Of a DNA stretch of 64,000 nt, positions 37,357-49,300 are shown piece by piece. Both the position numbers and the translations under genes were made by a program. Numbering within the stretch: position 1 is the first letter of the stretch; each line of letters starts with the position of its first letter. This DNA is from Pseudomonas entomophila L48. GTDB taxonomy: Bacteria; Pseudomonadota; Gammaproteobacteria; Pseudomonadales; Pseudomonadaceae. The stretch covers positions 3,362,501 to 3,426,500 of the forward strand of contig NC_008027.1 of assembly GCF_000026105.1 (NCBI RefSeq), read 5' to 3'. A model generated the notes under the pieces. That model saw nothing but the letters and a program-made list of their open reading frames with translations, made no database searches and was not told the origin of the DNA.

Positions 37357-40300
37357 TCAAAGCAACAGGTTGCCCCGCTCCTCCTCGGTCAGCTGGGCCT
37401 TGGCCCGCTCATCCAGCGCCCCGGCGCCCAACACCTGCACCGGGCTCTGGCGGTTGTACTGCGGGTTCAGGCTTGCCCCGTCCTGCCCCGGCACCAGCCG
37501 CTCGCCCCCAAAACCCAGCACCTGCACGGTGATCACCGACGGCTGCCGCGCCCGGGCCGCCGACTGCTGCTGGCGGCCGGCCTCCTCCGCTGCCTGGGTC
37601 GCCGACGAGGCCGCCGCGCTGGCCGAGGCGATCGCCCCGGTGTTCACCGAGGCCACCACCGGCATGCCCTTGGCGTCGCCCTGGACCTGGATGTTGGCGG
37701 CGTTGACCACCTGCAACGCGGCGATGTTGACGTTGCCCGACACGCGGATCCCGGCCTCGCCGGCATCGATGGTGCCCAACGGCGCGATCAGGTCGATGTC
37801 ACCCGGCGGCACCTCCGCGATCGGATTGAGCGTGGCGATACCTGCACCCGTGCTCGGTACGCTCGGCGCCAGGCCGACGTTGCCCCACAGGTCGTAGGTG
37901 CGCTTGGGCGGGGTGTAGACCACGGTGGTCTTCGAGCCACGGCCAGCGTTGATGTCGCCGCTGGCCGACCAACCGAGGATCGAGCCGCCGAAGGTGGTCA
38001 TGATGCGGCTCTGACCGAGCAGGATGCTGCCCTGGGCATACAGCTGGATATCGCCGCTGCCCTGGGTGATCACCCCCGCGCTGGCCGGTGGCGCCTCACC
38101 CTCGATACCGAACACCTGCTGGCCGCCCGGCGTCAGCATCTGGATGTCGCCACCGAAGTCGGTATGGATGCCGGAACCTCCGTAGAACGTGGCGTTGCCG
38201 GTGTAGCGGATCGGGTTGCCGGCCACGTCGCGCTCGGGGAACAGCGCGGCGATGGCCTGGCGCCCGCGCAGGTAGCTGCCGGTGCGTGGACCGTCGATGT
38301 CGTTGTACTCGCGCCCACCCTCGCGCAGTTCGGCGAAGTACACCTGACGAGCGAAGATGCGCTGCTGTTCGGCGGGCAGCGTGGCGAACAAGGCGCGGGC
38401 CGCTTCGCCGTCACCTTCGAAGGCATGGCGCTCGCGCAACCAGGCCTGCAACGCGTGCTCGTAGGCCTTCACGACCTTGTCCGCTTGCCCGCTCAGTGGT
38501 TGCGACGGGTCGGCCAGGCGCGCTGGGTCGAGATAGCGGCGCAGCAGGCCAGCGTAGTCGGGACCGTGCTCGCCGGCACCAACGATCAGCGCGACGGATG
38601 CGCCATCGCTGCCACCACCGCCGACCCGGCCGATACTGTTGATCGCCGCTTCCTGGTAGGCCGAACCCACGCCCTGCCCCGACTGGAACAGGTTGCGCCC
38701 GGCCACCACCTCCAGCAGCCCGGGGCCTGCGATGTTGAAGGTGCTCAGGCGAATATCGCGCCCCGCGCTGACCAGCGACACATCGTTGCGGTCGCCGTGG
38801 ATGATCAGGTTGCCGGTAGACCGCACCGTGCCCTGGCTGCTGAACCGCAAATGGGCAAGTTCACCCGGTGCATTACGCCGACCCTCCAGGGGCACACCGG
38901 CATTGACGATGTCGCGCCCGGCCATGATCCGCGTGGGCCCTGCGCCCTGGTACAGCTTCAGGCCGCTGCCGCTGAAGGTGATCAGTTCGCCGGTGTTCAG
39001 GCCGACGATGTCGCCTTGCAACGCGTAGAAGCGCGACGGCGCGCGCGGGTCCGCCCCCTGGAGCGAGTACGTGTTCAGGCCATAGGTGTACAACGGGTAG
39101 GCGCCCCGCTCGCTGGCCAGGTCGCCATGCAGGTTGCCGGCCTTGGTCTGGCCATTGCTCAAGCGGCCCAGGAACGCCGGGCGCTCCGGGGTGGCGAGCG
39201 GCGTGCTGTCGGTGCCGGCCTGGCTGATCACGTAGCCACCGGCGTAGATCGAGTGGCCGGCCAGCAGTTGCAGTTCGGCGTTGGCCGACGGCGCGGTCAT
39301 CAATGAGAAGGGTGAACTCTCGAAAATGCCAATGTCGGCGGCGGAGCTGCCGTAGTACAGGCTGCCATTGGCCGCGACCGCGCGCAGGGCGGTCGGGTAG
39401 AAAAGGCGCCCGCCATCGAGCGACAGGTTGGCGCTGGCAGCGCTTCTGTCGTGGGGCGCCACCACCGGCACCAGGTTGCCCCCCGCGCTGAGCAGGTCGA
39501 CCGCGGTGTCCGCACGCCACAGCGAGAACCAGCTGAAGCCATCGGCCTTGTAGGCCCGGCCATCGTCGCCGGTGAACGGCAACGTGTTGTACTGCGCCAC
39601 CCGACCTGCATCGCCGACACCTTGCACCACCCCATCGCCGCGCGCCTGCAAGCGCACCGCGCTGTCGCCCGGGGTCAGCACCAACCCACCCAGCGCCCTG
39701 GCACGGGTGGCGGTGTAAGGGTCGTAGGCGCGGGACTCGTGGGTATCATGGAAGTTGCTGTAGCTGCCGTATTGCTGCTGGATCACCCCGACGCTCGCCG
39801 CCTCGACGCCCAGGGCGCCGCGCAGGTTGACCAGGTTGCCGGCCAGGTCCGTACTGGCCTTGGCGGCCGCGACGGCGCCCAGCCCCGGGTTGAGGCCGCC
39901 ACCCACGCGCAGGTCCAGGTCGCCGCCACCGGTCTGCACCACCTTGCCATCGGCAGCGACCCGGCCGCTGCTGGCCACCACCAGGTTGAGGCCCTGGCTG
40001 CGCTCGATATCGGCCAGCTGCGCGCCGCTGGCCTGCAGCAAACCCGCATCCCCGCCCACCGAGACAGCCAGGTTGCCGCCGCCCAAGGTACCAATGCCAG
40101 TGAAGCCGACCAACCACGGGTCGACAGGGTCTGCGCCAGGCTTCTGCGCATAGGTGCCGAAGTTGATGCCCCAGGCGGCCGGCGTGCCCGCCTCGCGCTG
40201 CCCCTGGCGCCACAGCCAGCTGCCGACGGCGGCCGTGGCCTGCTGGGGACGGACACCGCCCGCCTCCTGCTTGCCGACCATCAGGTTGCCGGTCAGGTTG

Positions 40301-43300
40301 CCGCCTGCCTCGATGCGCACGTTACCGCCCTGTTCGGGGTACCAGGCACGGAAGTTCTGCGCGGTCACGGCCTCATAGGTGGCGCCGGGTGCGCCCAGCA
40401 ATGAACCATCGGCTTGCTGGCCGCGGGCGATCAGGTACGGGTCGCGGCCGTCGACGAGCATCGCCGGGGCCTGGGTGCCGGCCGTGTAGACGCCGAACAG
40501 CGAATCCATGCGCCAGTCGCCGGCGCTGATCAGGTCCAGGTCGCCGGTGCCGGTACGCAGCACGCTGAACAACTGGGTGGTCGGCGTGACCACGATACGT
40601 TCGGGCTCGGGCTTCGGCTGTCCGGGGTCGTCGATTTCGCGGCACCAGTCGGGCACCAGCTGGCAGAACACCAGCTGGTCCTCGGTCACCGGGTCGCCGG
40701 CCGGGAAGCCTGCTCCGTTGTCGGGTGCCCAGACGATGATCTTCTTCGGCGGCGCGGCCACGCACCAATCGGGTACCAGTTCGCAGAACACCAGCTGGTC
40801 CTCGGCCACCGGGTCACCGGCCGGGAAGCCCGCGCCGTTGTCCGGGGCCCAGACCAGGCCCGGCTTGGGCTTGGGCGCCGGCACGCACCAATCGGGCACC
40901 AGCTCGCAGAACATCAGCTGGTCCTCGGCCACCGGCTCACCCGCCGGGAAGCCCGCGCCATTGTCCGGCGCCCAGACCATGCCGGTGCCCGGCGCGGGGC
41001 CACCGCCACCGGTCTTGACCTGGCCGGCGATGTAGTGCTGGTCGGCCAGGCGCAGCAGGCCGGCATCCGGTTCCGGTCGGGTCAGGCGATTGTCGGCGGC
41101 GTCCAGGTCGGCACCGGCCACCAGGCGCATCGACCACGACTGCGAGCCTTGCGGCAACATCTGCGCCAGGGCCCAGTTGCGGCCCTGCTGGCCATTGACC
41201 CTGGGGCGCAGCTCGATCAGGTCGACGCCTGCGGCCAGTTTCACCTCGGTGCCGGCCGGCAGCCGGGAGCCGGCCGCCAACGGCAAGGCGCCCCGCTGGC
41301 CGAGGCCGCCCTCGGGCAAGGTGACGCCCTTGTTCCAGGTGCCACCCTGCACCGCCACCGCCACCGGCAGGCGGCTGCCGGCTTCCAGGCGGCTGCCCTG
41401 GGCCAGGGTGACCGCGTCCTTGAGCAACGTGCCGGCCGCGTACAGCAGGTTGCCCGCCTGGTCATAGACTGCCGCGTCGAGCACGGTGCCGGCAGGCAGG
41501 TTCAGCGCCGCCGCCAGGAACAGCGCGCTGGGCAGGCGAGTATTGGCCGGCAAGGTAGTGTCGGCGAATGGCAAGTCGAAGTTGAGCACGCTGCCCCCCG
41601 GGTAGCGGGTGCCTTCGGCCAGTTCGACGCCGCTGCGTGGGATCACCAAGTCGCTGTCGAAGGGCTGCTTGCCCGGCAGCAGCAACCAGCCACGGCCATC
41701 CATGCGCGCTTCGTCGCTGGCGAACTCCGGCGGCGCGAAGCCGTCGTTGATGCTGCCGTAGATCTCCAGGTTGCCGCCGGCACGCAGCACCAGGTTGCCG
41801 ACCTCGCCCGAGCCGTAGGCCAGGGTTTTCTGGAAGGCTGGGTTGAGGCTGGCATAGCGATGGCCGGACAAGTCCAGGTCGCCCTGGACGATCAGGTCGG
41901 TGCGATTGTCGACGGTGGCGATCTCCACCCCCGGACGCAGGTGCAGGGCCTGGGCATACAGGTTGTTGTTCAGGCCGGCCAGGCGGTTGTCGAGCAGCTC
42001 GCGATTGCCCAGCAAGGCATTGATGAACAACTCGCTGCGCTGGTGCTTGGCGTCGAGGTAGGCCTGGTCGATGGACTGGAACGGCCTGCCGCTGGCCGCT
42101 ATACCACCCGTGGGCGCGTCGGTGTAGCGCTGGTTGCCCACCACCGCGATGCTGCGCGCCCCGAGAATGTTCAACGGCCCACGGGCCTCGATGGCGATGT
42201 CGCCGGCAATATCGCTGACCAACCGCGGGGCGATCAGTTGCAGGGTACCGAGCGCACGCCCGTCATGCTGGCCCGGGCCGCTGCCGGGGCTGGCCGTGGT
42301 GCCATGGCGCAGGTCGAAGGTCGCCCCGCTGGCGAGGTTCAATTGCCCGTTGCCACTGTTCAGCTCGATCAACGCCCGGTTCGGCGCCTCGATGATCGCG
42401 CCACGGCTGTCGACCCGCAGCACGCTGCCATGGGCGTCCAGCTGGCCGTTGCCGGTCACGGTCAGGCCCTGCTTGGCGGCCAGGCGGATGCTGCCGACCT
42501 GCTCGCCGCTGGCATCGACCCGGCCGGCGACGGTCAGTTGGCCATTGTCGAGGGAGACGCTGATGTCATGGGCCTTTAGCTCGTTGCCGATCACCAGGTC
42601 GCCCTGCCGAATCTGGAACGCTCGGCCGCCGAACACCTGGTCACGGTTCAGGCGCTGGTTGAGGCCAGCGAAGTCGTCCAGTTGCCGGGCGCGGATATCC
42701 ACCACGCCCTGGGCATAGGGCACCAGGGTGCCGCCGGCGTTGTAGCTGCCACTGGCGGCGCCAAGGTTGTGCCCGAGCAGCTCGACGCGCCCGCCCCGCT
42801 CGCCCAGGGCGATCGCGCTCAAGCGCCCGGCGCGGTTGTTGCTGGCGCTGAGGTCGACCTGTGCGCCGGCAGCCTGGCGAATATCACCGACGCGGCTGCG
42901 CAGCGCCAGGTCGCCGCCCCAGCTGTAGCGGGTCACGTCGTTGAAGGTCAGGGCACGGCCTGCCAGGTCGATGCGCGCGTGCTCGCCCAGGTTCAGATCG
43001 TCGTTGGCCTCGAGGGTCAGCTTGCCGCTGGGCAGGCTGAAGGTGCCGTCGATGGACAGGCGCTGGCCGCTCAAGGCCAGCTCCGCACCCAGGCTGTCAC
43101 GACCGCTGGCCAGGGCCGTGCCGCCGCCCATCACGGTCAGCTGGCCACCCGCGACAATGCGATTGACCGAGCCGGCGGCGCCGGTCCACAGCGGGGTGCT
43201 GACCAGCAGGTCGCCGCCACTGTACTGGAAGGCGCCGTCCACGAACGCGCCGCGCTGATGATGGACGCGCAGGCTGCCCTTGTGGTTGGCGCTGATCTGG

Positions 43301-46300
43301 CGGCTGGCCTGCAGGGTGACGCGGGTAAAACCCAGCACCTGGCGCGCCATGTCGTCGCTACCCTGGGACTGGCTGTTGGGGCCATAGCCAAAGTCCAGGC
43401 TGCCGACCTGGATATCCAGCACCCCGTCGCCACTGCCGGCGCCCCCGGCGATGGGGGTGCCCGGCAGGTGGCGTGCGCCGTTCCAGATCAGGCTGTCGGT
43501 GCGCAGGGTGGCCCGGTCGCTGGCGCTGCCATGGCCGTAGATCGCCGGGGTGCCGAGGATCAGGTCACGCAGGCGATTTTGCCCAGTCTGGCGGTCGTAG
43601 GTGTCCAGGGCGGTGGTGCCGAAGAAATTCAGCGAGTCGGCGGCCGACAGGCTCAGGGTCTCCAGGGCCGGCACCCCGGCCTGGGTGTCGCCGCGCAGCA
43701 GGCGGTCGAGCACGCTCTGGTTCAGGGTCAGCCCTTCACCCAAGGTGCCCGCCGTCTTCGCAGCCGCCAAGGCCTCGGCGGAACCGACGTTGATCCGGCC
43801 CACCGCCAGCCCCAGGTGCCGGGTACCGAAACGCACCTGCTCATCCAAACTGAAGCGCTTGTCGGTGGCGGCGAACAGCGAACCTTCCGAATACAGCCGG
43901 GTGGCGCCCTGGCAGGCCCCGCTGGGGCAATCGCCGATCAGGATGCTGCCTGGCGCGAAGAGCTCCCCGGCCACCGCCGGCAGGACATCGAGGCGCCCGT
44001 TGGATACCGCCAGCAGGCCATGCTGGCTGGGGTCGATGAGGAAACCGTCATTGGCATCGTAGGGCACCCGGCCCTGGCCCAGGGTGTCGATGGCCGCGCC
44101 CTGCTCGACGACGATGCCGCCGCCGCTCCTGCTGGTCGAAAGGAACACCTCGCCCGCCCGCAGCTCGGCGCCGGCGCGCAAGCGGATGGCCGTGGTGCTT
44201 TCGGTGAGGCTGAGCAAGTTGCCGCCCTGGCCATAGCTCACTTCCGGGCGGGCCCCGATGCTCAGGCGCGGCGCCTTCAGGGCGTTGAGCTCGCTGGCGA
44301 GGATTCGCGTCAGGTCAACTGTGTCGGCCCGACCGCTGGCCCCGGGGCCGAGGATCTCCAGGTGCTCGACGCCCATGACGGTCACGCTGCCCGGGCGCCC
44401 GCCTTCAGCGGCGGCGAAGTTGGCCTGCCCTGCAAAGCGCAGGGTGCTGGCCGCGTCGTCGTTGGCCCGCAGGCGCAGGGTCAGCCATTTGCCATCGGCT
44501 TCGCTCGCGGCGCGCGGCACACCCTTGGCGGCGGCATCGGCGGCGACGAAGCGGGCATAGGCGGTCTCGTTGTACTGGGAATAGCGCCGCAAGGTGTCGG
44601 CGGCGGTGAGGATGACCTGGCTGGCGAGCGGCTGCCGGAGCGTGGTGTTGGCCACCGACAGGCTGCCCGACGTGGTCCAGGAGCCGTTGCGCATCGCCAG
44701 GCTGTCGGCCTGCGGCCCCGCCTGGGCCAGGCCGTTGAGTTCGACGCGGTAAGCGCCCGGCAACAGGGCATAGCTGGCCGGCAGCAAGGTATAGGTGCCG
44801 GCGGCGAGCCCCGGCACGCCGTGGTCGAGGGTGATCCGCTGGCCGATGGCCGGGTCTGTCGCGCCGGAGGCACCGGCCAGGGGCGCATAGTCCAGCGCCA
44901 GCCCCGGCACGATGGCGTAGACCGGGTTGCTCGCCAACGACGGCAACAGCAGCCGGCCATTGCCGTCCAGTTGCACCAGCGGGTGATAACGCGCGTCGGT
45001 GGAGCCACCGCGCCCCGAGACGAAGCCCGCGCCGGTGAGCTCGCCGCCACCGGACAGGTCGATCAACGCCCCGGCCTGCACATCCACCTGCCGCGCCCCG
45101 AGCATGATGCCGTGGGACGTGTCGCCCGCCGCCCCGATCAGGCTCACCGCCTTGCCGCCATACTGGTAGCTCAGCCCGTCGAGGGTGCCACCGTAAGGCA
45201 TCAGCAGGCCTGCGGCGCTGACCGAGGTGATGCTGCCCGGCAGCAGGCGCAGCAGTTGCACATCACCCGCCGCGCTGCGTGCCTCGGTACCCAGGGCGAC
45301 CTCACCGAGCGGCGCGCGGAGCACCCCGCCCTGCTCCACGGTACCGCCCTCCAGGCGCACGCGACCGAACACCGACTGCGGCACCGCGGGCGTGGCGGTG
45401 CCGACCCGGCCGATGCGCAAGGTTGCGTCCAGGCCTGCCGCAATGGCGCCGAACGCTCCCGTGACCGGATAGATCTGCGCGGCGAGCAGTTCAAGGCCGG
45501 CGTTGCTGGTGAAGCGCCCGCGATCAACGACCGGGTTGGAACTGCCCAGCAAACGGATATCGCCTTCGCTGCGCAGGCGCCCCAGGGCGAAACCGCGACG
45601 GTCGAACGGCAGGCTCTGGCCAGCGGCCAGGTTCAGGCGCCCATGGGCGCCCAGGCTGACCTCATCACGCAGGTCGAGCAGGTTGGCCTCGACCTGCAAC
45701 AGCGCCTCGCTGGTGCGTTGCGACTGCCCGCCCTTGACCGTGGGGCGCGTCGCCAGGTCGCTGCTCTGGTGCGTGCTACCGGCCAGGCGCACGTAAGGCG
45801 CGTGCAAGCGCACCCGGGTGTCGCTGGCCGCGCCTTCGGCGAGCACCAGGGAGCCGGTGTACAGGCGCAGGTCCTGAGCCAGCCCCAGGTCGACATCGCC
45901 GGCGAACGCCAGCACACCGTCGCTGAGCAGCGCCAGGCTGCCGAATCCGCCGGCCTGGATGCGCTCGATGCTCAAGCGCCCCTGACCATAGCGCAACGGC
46001 CCTTGCACGGCCGGGCTGGTGTGCTGCTCGAGTATCAGTTCACGGGGCGCGACCAATCCATCCACCAGCGCCCGGTTGAGATAAAGCCCGGTGTCCAGCG
46101 CCACCGCCAGACTACCCGCCGCCGCGCCCAGGCCACCGGAGGCGGCGCTGAACTCGCCGTCCAGGCGCAGGCCGTTGTTCGACGCCAGGCTGATGCTGCC
46201 ACCCGCGCTGGCGACCTGCAGCGGCCCCTGGCCGCGTATGTCCAGGGTCGCCTGGGCACCGTCGGCACGCAGGCGCGAGCCCTGCTCGAGCACCACGAAC

Positions 46301-49300
46301 AGGTCGGCCGCCTCACTGACGCCCTTGGCCTGGTCGAGGTTGCCGCCGATGACGATGCTGCCGCCGGCATCCACCCGGCCGTAGCGCCGCCCTTGGCTGT
46401 CCATGGCGGTGTAGGCACGACCGCCGACATCGATCAGCGCCTCGCCACCCAAGTGGATCGAACGCTGATGGGGCGCCTCGGTGATCCCGGAAGCCGCCAG
46501 CGGCGGGCGCTCCTGCAACAGGCTCACCGCGCCGCCCGGTGCTTGCAGGCTGCCGTCCAGCGTCAGTTGCGCAGTGCTGCGCAAGGCGATCGACTGCAGC
46601 GGGTCGACACTGATCGCGGCACCCCGGCCCACCACCAGCGCCGCCGCTTCGCGCTTGGCCTGGTTGAGCATCACATCGCCCGCCGCCAGGTTCAGACTGG
46701 CACCGCCGCGCTGGCCCAAACGGCCTTTGATGGCGTCTTCCTGCAACAGCGGCGGCAGCCACAGCTTGGCCTGGTCGAACACCGCGCCACCGGCGTCCAG
46801 CTGTTCCACCGGCCGGATCACTTGCACCTGGCTGCCTTCGGTCACCTTCAGGCTGCCACTGGCCCGCACGTTGTACTGGGCAAAACCCAGCGCGAAGAAA
46901 TCCTCGGGGAGATAGACACCGGCGGTATCGCCGCGCGGTCCGCCGATCTGCACAGTGCCACCGCGGATGTCGAGGGTGCCGGCCCCGCTGTTGCCATACC
47001 CTCGCAGCTCGCCACCGAGCTGCAATCGGCCGTTGCTATCGCTGCTCCCGGTGCTGTCGAAATACGCCGTCTGCAAGGTGAGATTGCCGCCGCTGCCGCC
47101 GAGCAGCCGATTGCCATCGCCGCGTACCAAGCCCCCCGAGACATCGAGCAGGCCGCCCTGGCCCAGCACCAGGTCGCCGGTGCTGCGCAGCACCAGGTTG
47201 CCGCCATTGCGCCAGGCGCGTTCACTGGCCTCGCCGTGGTCGCTGCGCACGCCACTGGCATCCAGGCGTACACCCGCTGCGACGACCACCTGCGCCCGCA
47301 GCCCCGCCGGCGCTGCCAGCGCCTGGTCGACCACCGCGCCAGCGTTGAGTTGGCCAAGCACGTTGCCCAAGCGCAGCGTCCCCCCCCGGGCGACCAGGTC
47401 GGCGTCGACCTGCACCTGGGTGCCGTGCAACGCCAACTGCCCGCCATCGGCCAGGCGCAGCGCATCGGCAACCTCGACCCGTTCGCTGGCGGCCACGCTC
47501 AGGCCACCCAGGGCGAAACCGTTGAGCAAGCCGGTGTCCAGCACTAGGCGACCACGCCGGGTCTCGTCCAGCGGCGCTTGCAAGGTCACGCCCGCGCTGT
47601 CGCCTCGGGCGCCGTCGCGCAGCGATACCTGGCGCAGCACCGGGTACAGGCCATGCACCAGCTCCTTGCTCGACGCCTGGTACAACGGCACCTGCTGGCC
47701 AATCACCAGTTGCGCGCCACGCGCCTGGGCGGTATGCGCCTGCTGGTAGCCATCCAGCCCGGCCACGGGGGCCTGCTGCTGGCGCTGGTCGCGCCAGGTC
47801 TCCCCGACCAGTTGGCCATCGAGCAGCGCGGCCTGGGTGGCGACCACCAGGCTGCCGGCATCGCGGCCCACGGTGTAGCCCTGTTCGAAACGCTGCCCCG
47901 GGGCGATCAGCGGGTTGTGGAACAGACGGGTCTGGTTCCAGCGCGCGCTGGTCTGCTCGAAACCCTGGTAGACACCGGTGTACAGCAGGTCGCCCGGCGC
48001 ACGGGACAGCTCATACAGGTGGCCATCCTCGCCACGCAGCCAGCTCTGGCGGATGACGCCGTCCTGCACGGCCAGGGTGCCGCCGGACAGGTTGATCCGG
48101 GCCCCCGCGCGGGTCACCAGGTCCTGGCCGGTGAAGGTTACCGTGCCGCCCTGGGCCATCCACTCACCGACGCTGTGGTTGCGCGTGCCCAGGTAGCCGC
48201 CGACTTCCAGCAGGCCGCCCGCCGTGTACCAGCGGTCGCTGGCGTAGCCGTTGACCCCGGCGGCGACCTGTACCAGCTCACGCACGTCGACCCAGACATC
48301 GCTGTTGATCAGGCCGCCCTTGTCGCGATTGCCGGGCGCGTCGCGCTGTTCGTTGCCTTGCACATTGATCTTGATGAGGTTGCTTTCCATCGCCACCTTG
48401 ACGCCCAGGGCGCCGGCCACGTCGATGCCCGCGCCATCCGCCACCAGGCTGCGGCGGCCCGCGCTGACCGCCACCTGCCCGCCCGTGGCGAGGGTCAGGG
48501 AGCCTTCCTGGAAGTGCACGGTGCCGCCGCTCACCGCCTCCACCCGCGATTGCTCGGGGCGGTCGACGACCGTGCTGAGGTTGTCGAAACGGCCCGTGGC
48601 CAGGTTGCCGGTGCTGCCATTGACCAATGCCCGCGAGGCTTCGCGCTGGCTGTCCAGGGCGCTGCTGTCGTCGAGCAGCACGGCGGTCACGCTGCCCTGG
48701 CCGAAGGTCACGCTACCTGTGCTGTCGCTGGCCGCGTTGAGCAGGTGGATACTGCCACGACGGTCCACTGCGGTACTGGCCAGGGCCACGCCCTCCTGGC
48801 GCACCTGGTGGCCGGTCAGGGTGATATCGCCGCCCGCGGCCTGGACCAGGCCACGGTTGACGACCGTGCCTGCGCCGCTGTCGCCACGCAGGCTGCTGGC
48901 CACCTCATTGCCCCGGGTGGTCGAGAACTGATTGGCCTCGGTGCCGCGCCCCCGACGAATATAGAAGTCGTCGCCCGCCGCCAGGGTAGTCTGCCCCTTG
49001 GGGCTGGCGATCTGGCCGTCGTTACGTACCTCGCTGCCCAGCAGCAATACATAGCCGCCGCCCGCGGTGGAGGTCGCCGGCTCGCGGGTGTGGATCTGCG
49101 CGCCGCGCTCGACCACCACCTTGCCACCGGCATTGACGAAGGTGGCCTGGCTGGCGCTGTTGTCGACATACAGCCCGCGCTGGCTGAACTGCTCGTCGCT
49201 GACCTGGGCTGCGGCGGCCACCAGGTTGCGCACGTTGACCTGGCTGGCGCCGTTGAACACCACGCCGTTGCGGTTGACCAGCATCACCGTGCCGGCGGCT

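Noticed and set aside
42682-47547. A 1621-codon open frame on the plus strand, antisense to the haemagglutinin-like gene
   Set aside because: High-GC codon periodicity of the real minus-strand gene keeps the opposite frame open. The translation is Arg/Ala/Gln/Gly-rich with no domain, and the minus-strand protein has clear signal, TPS and DUF3739 features.
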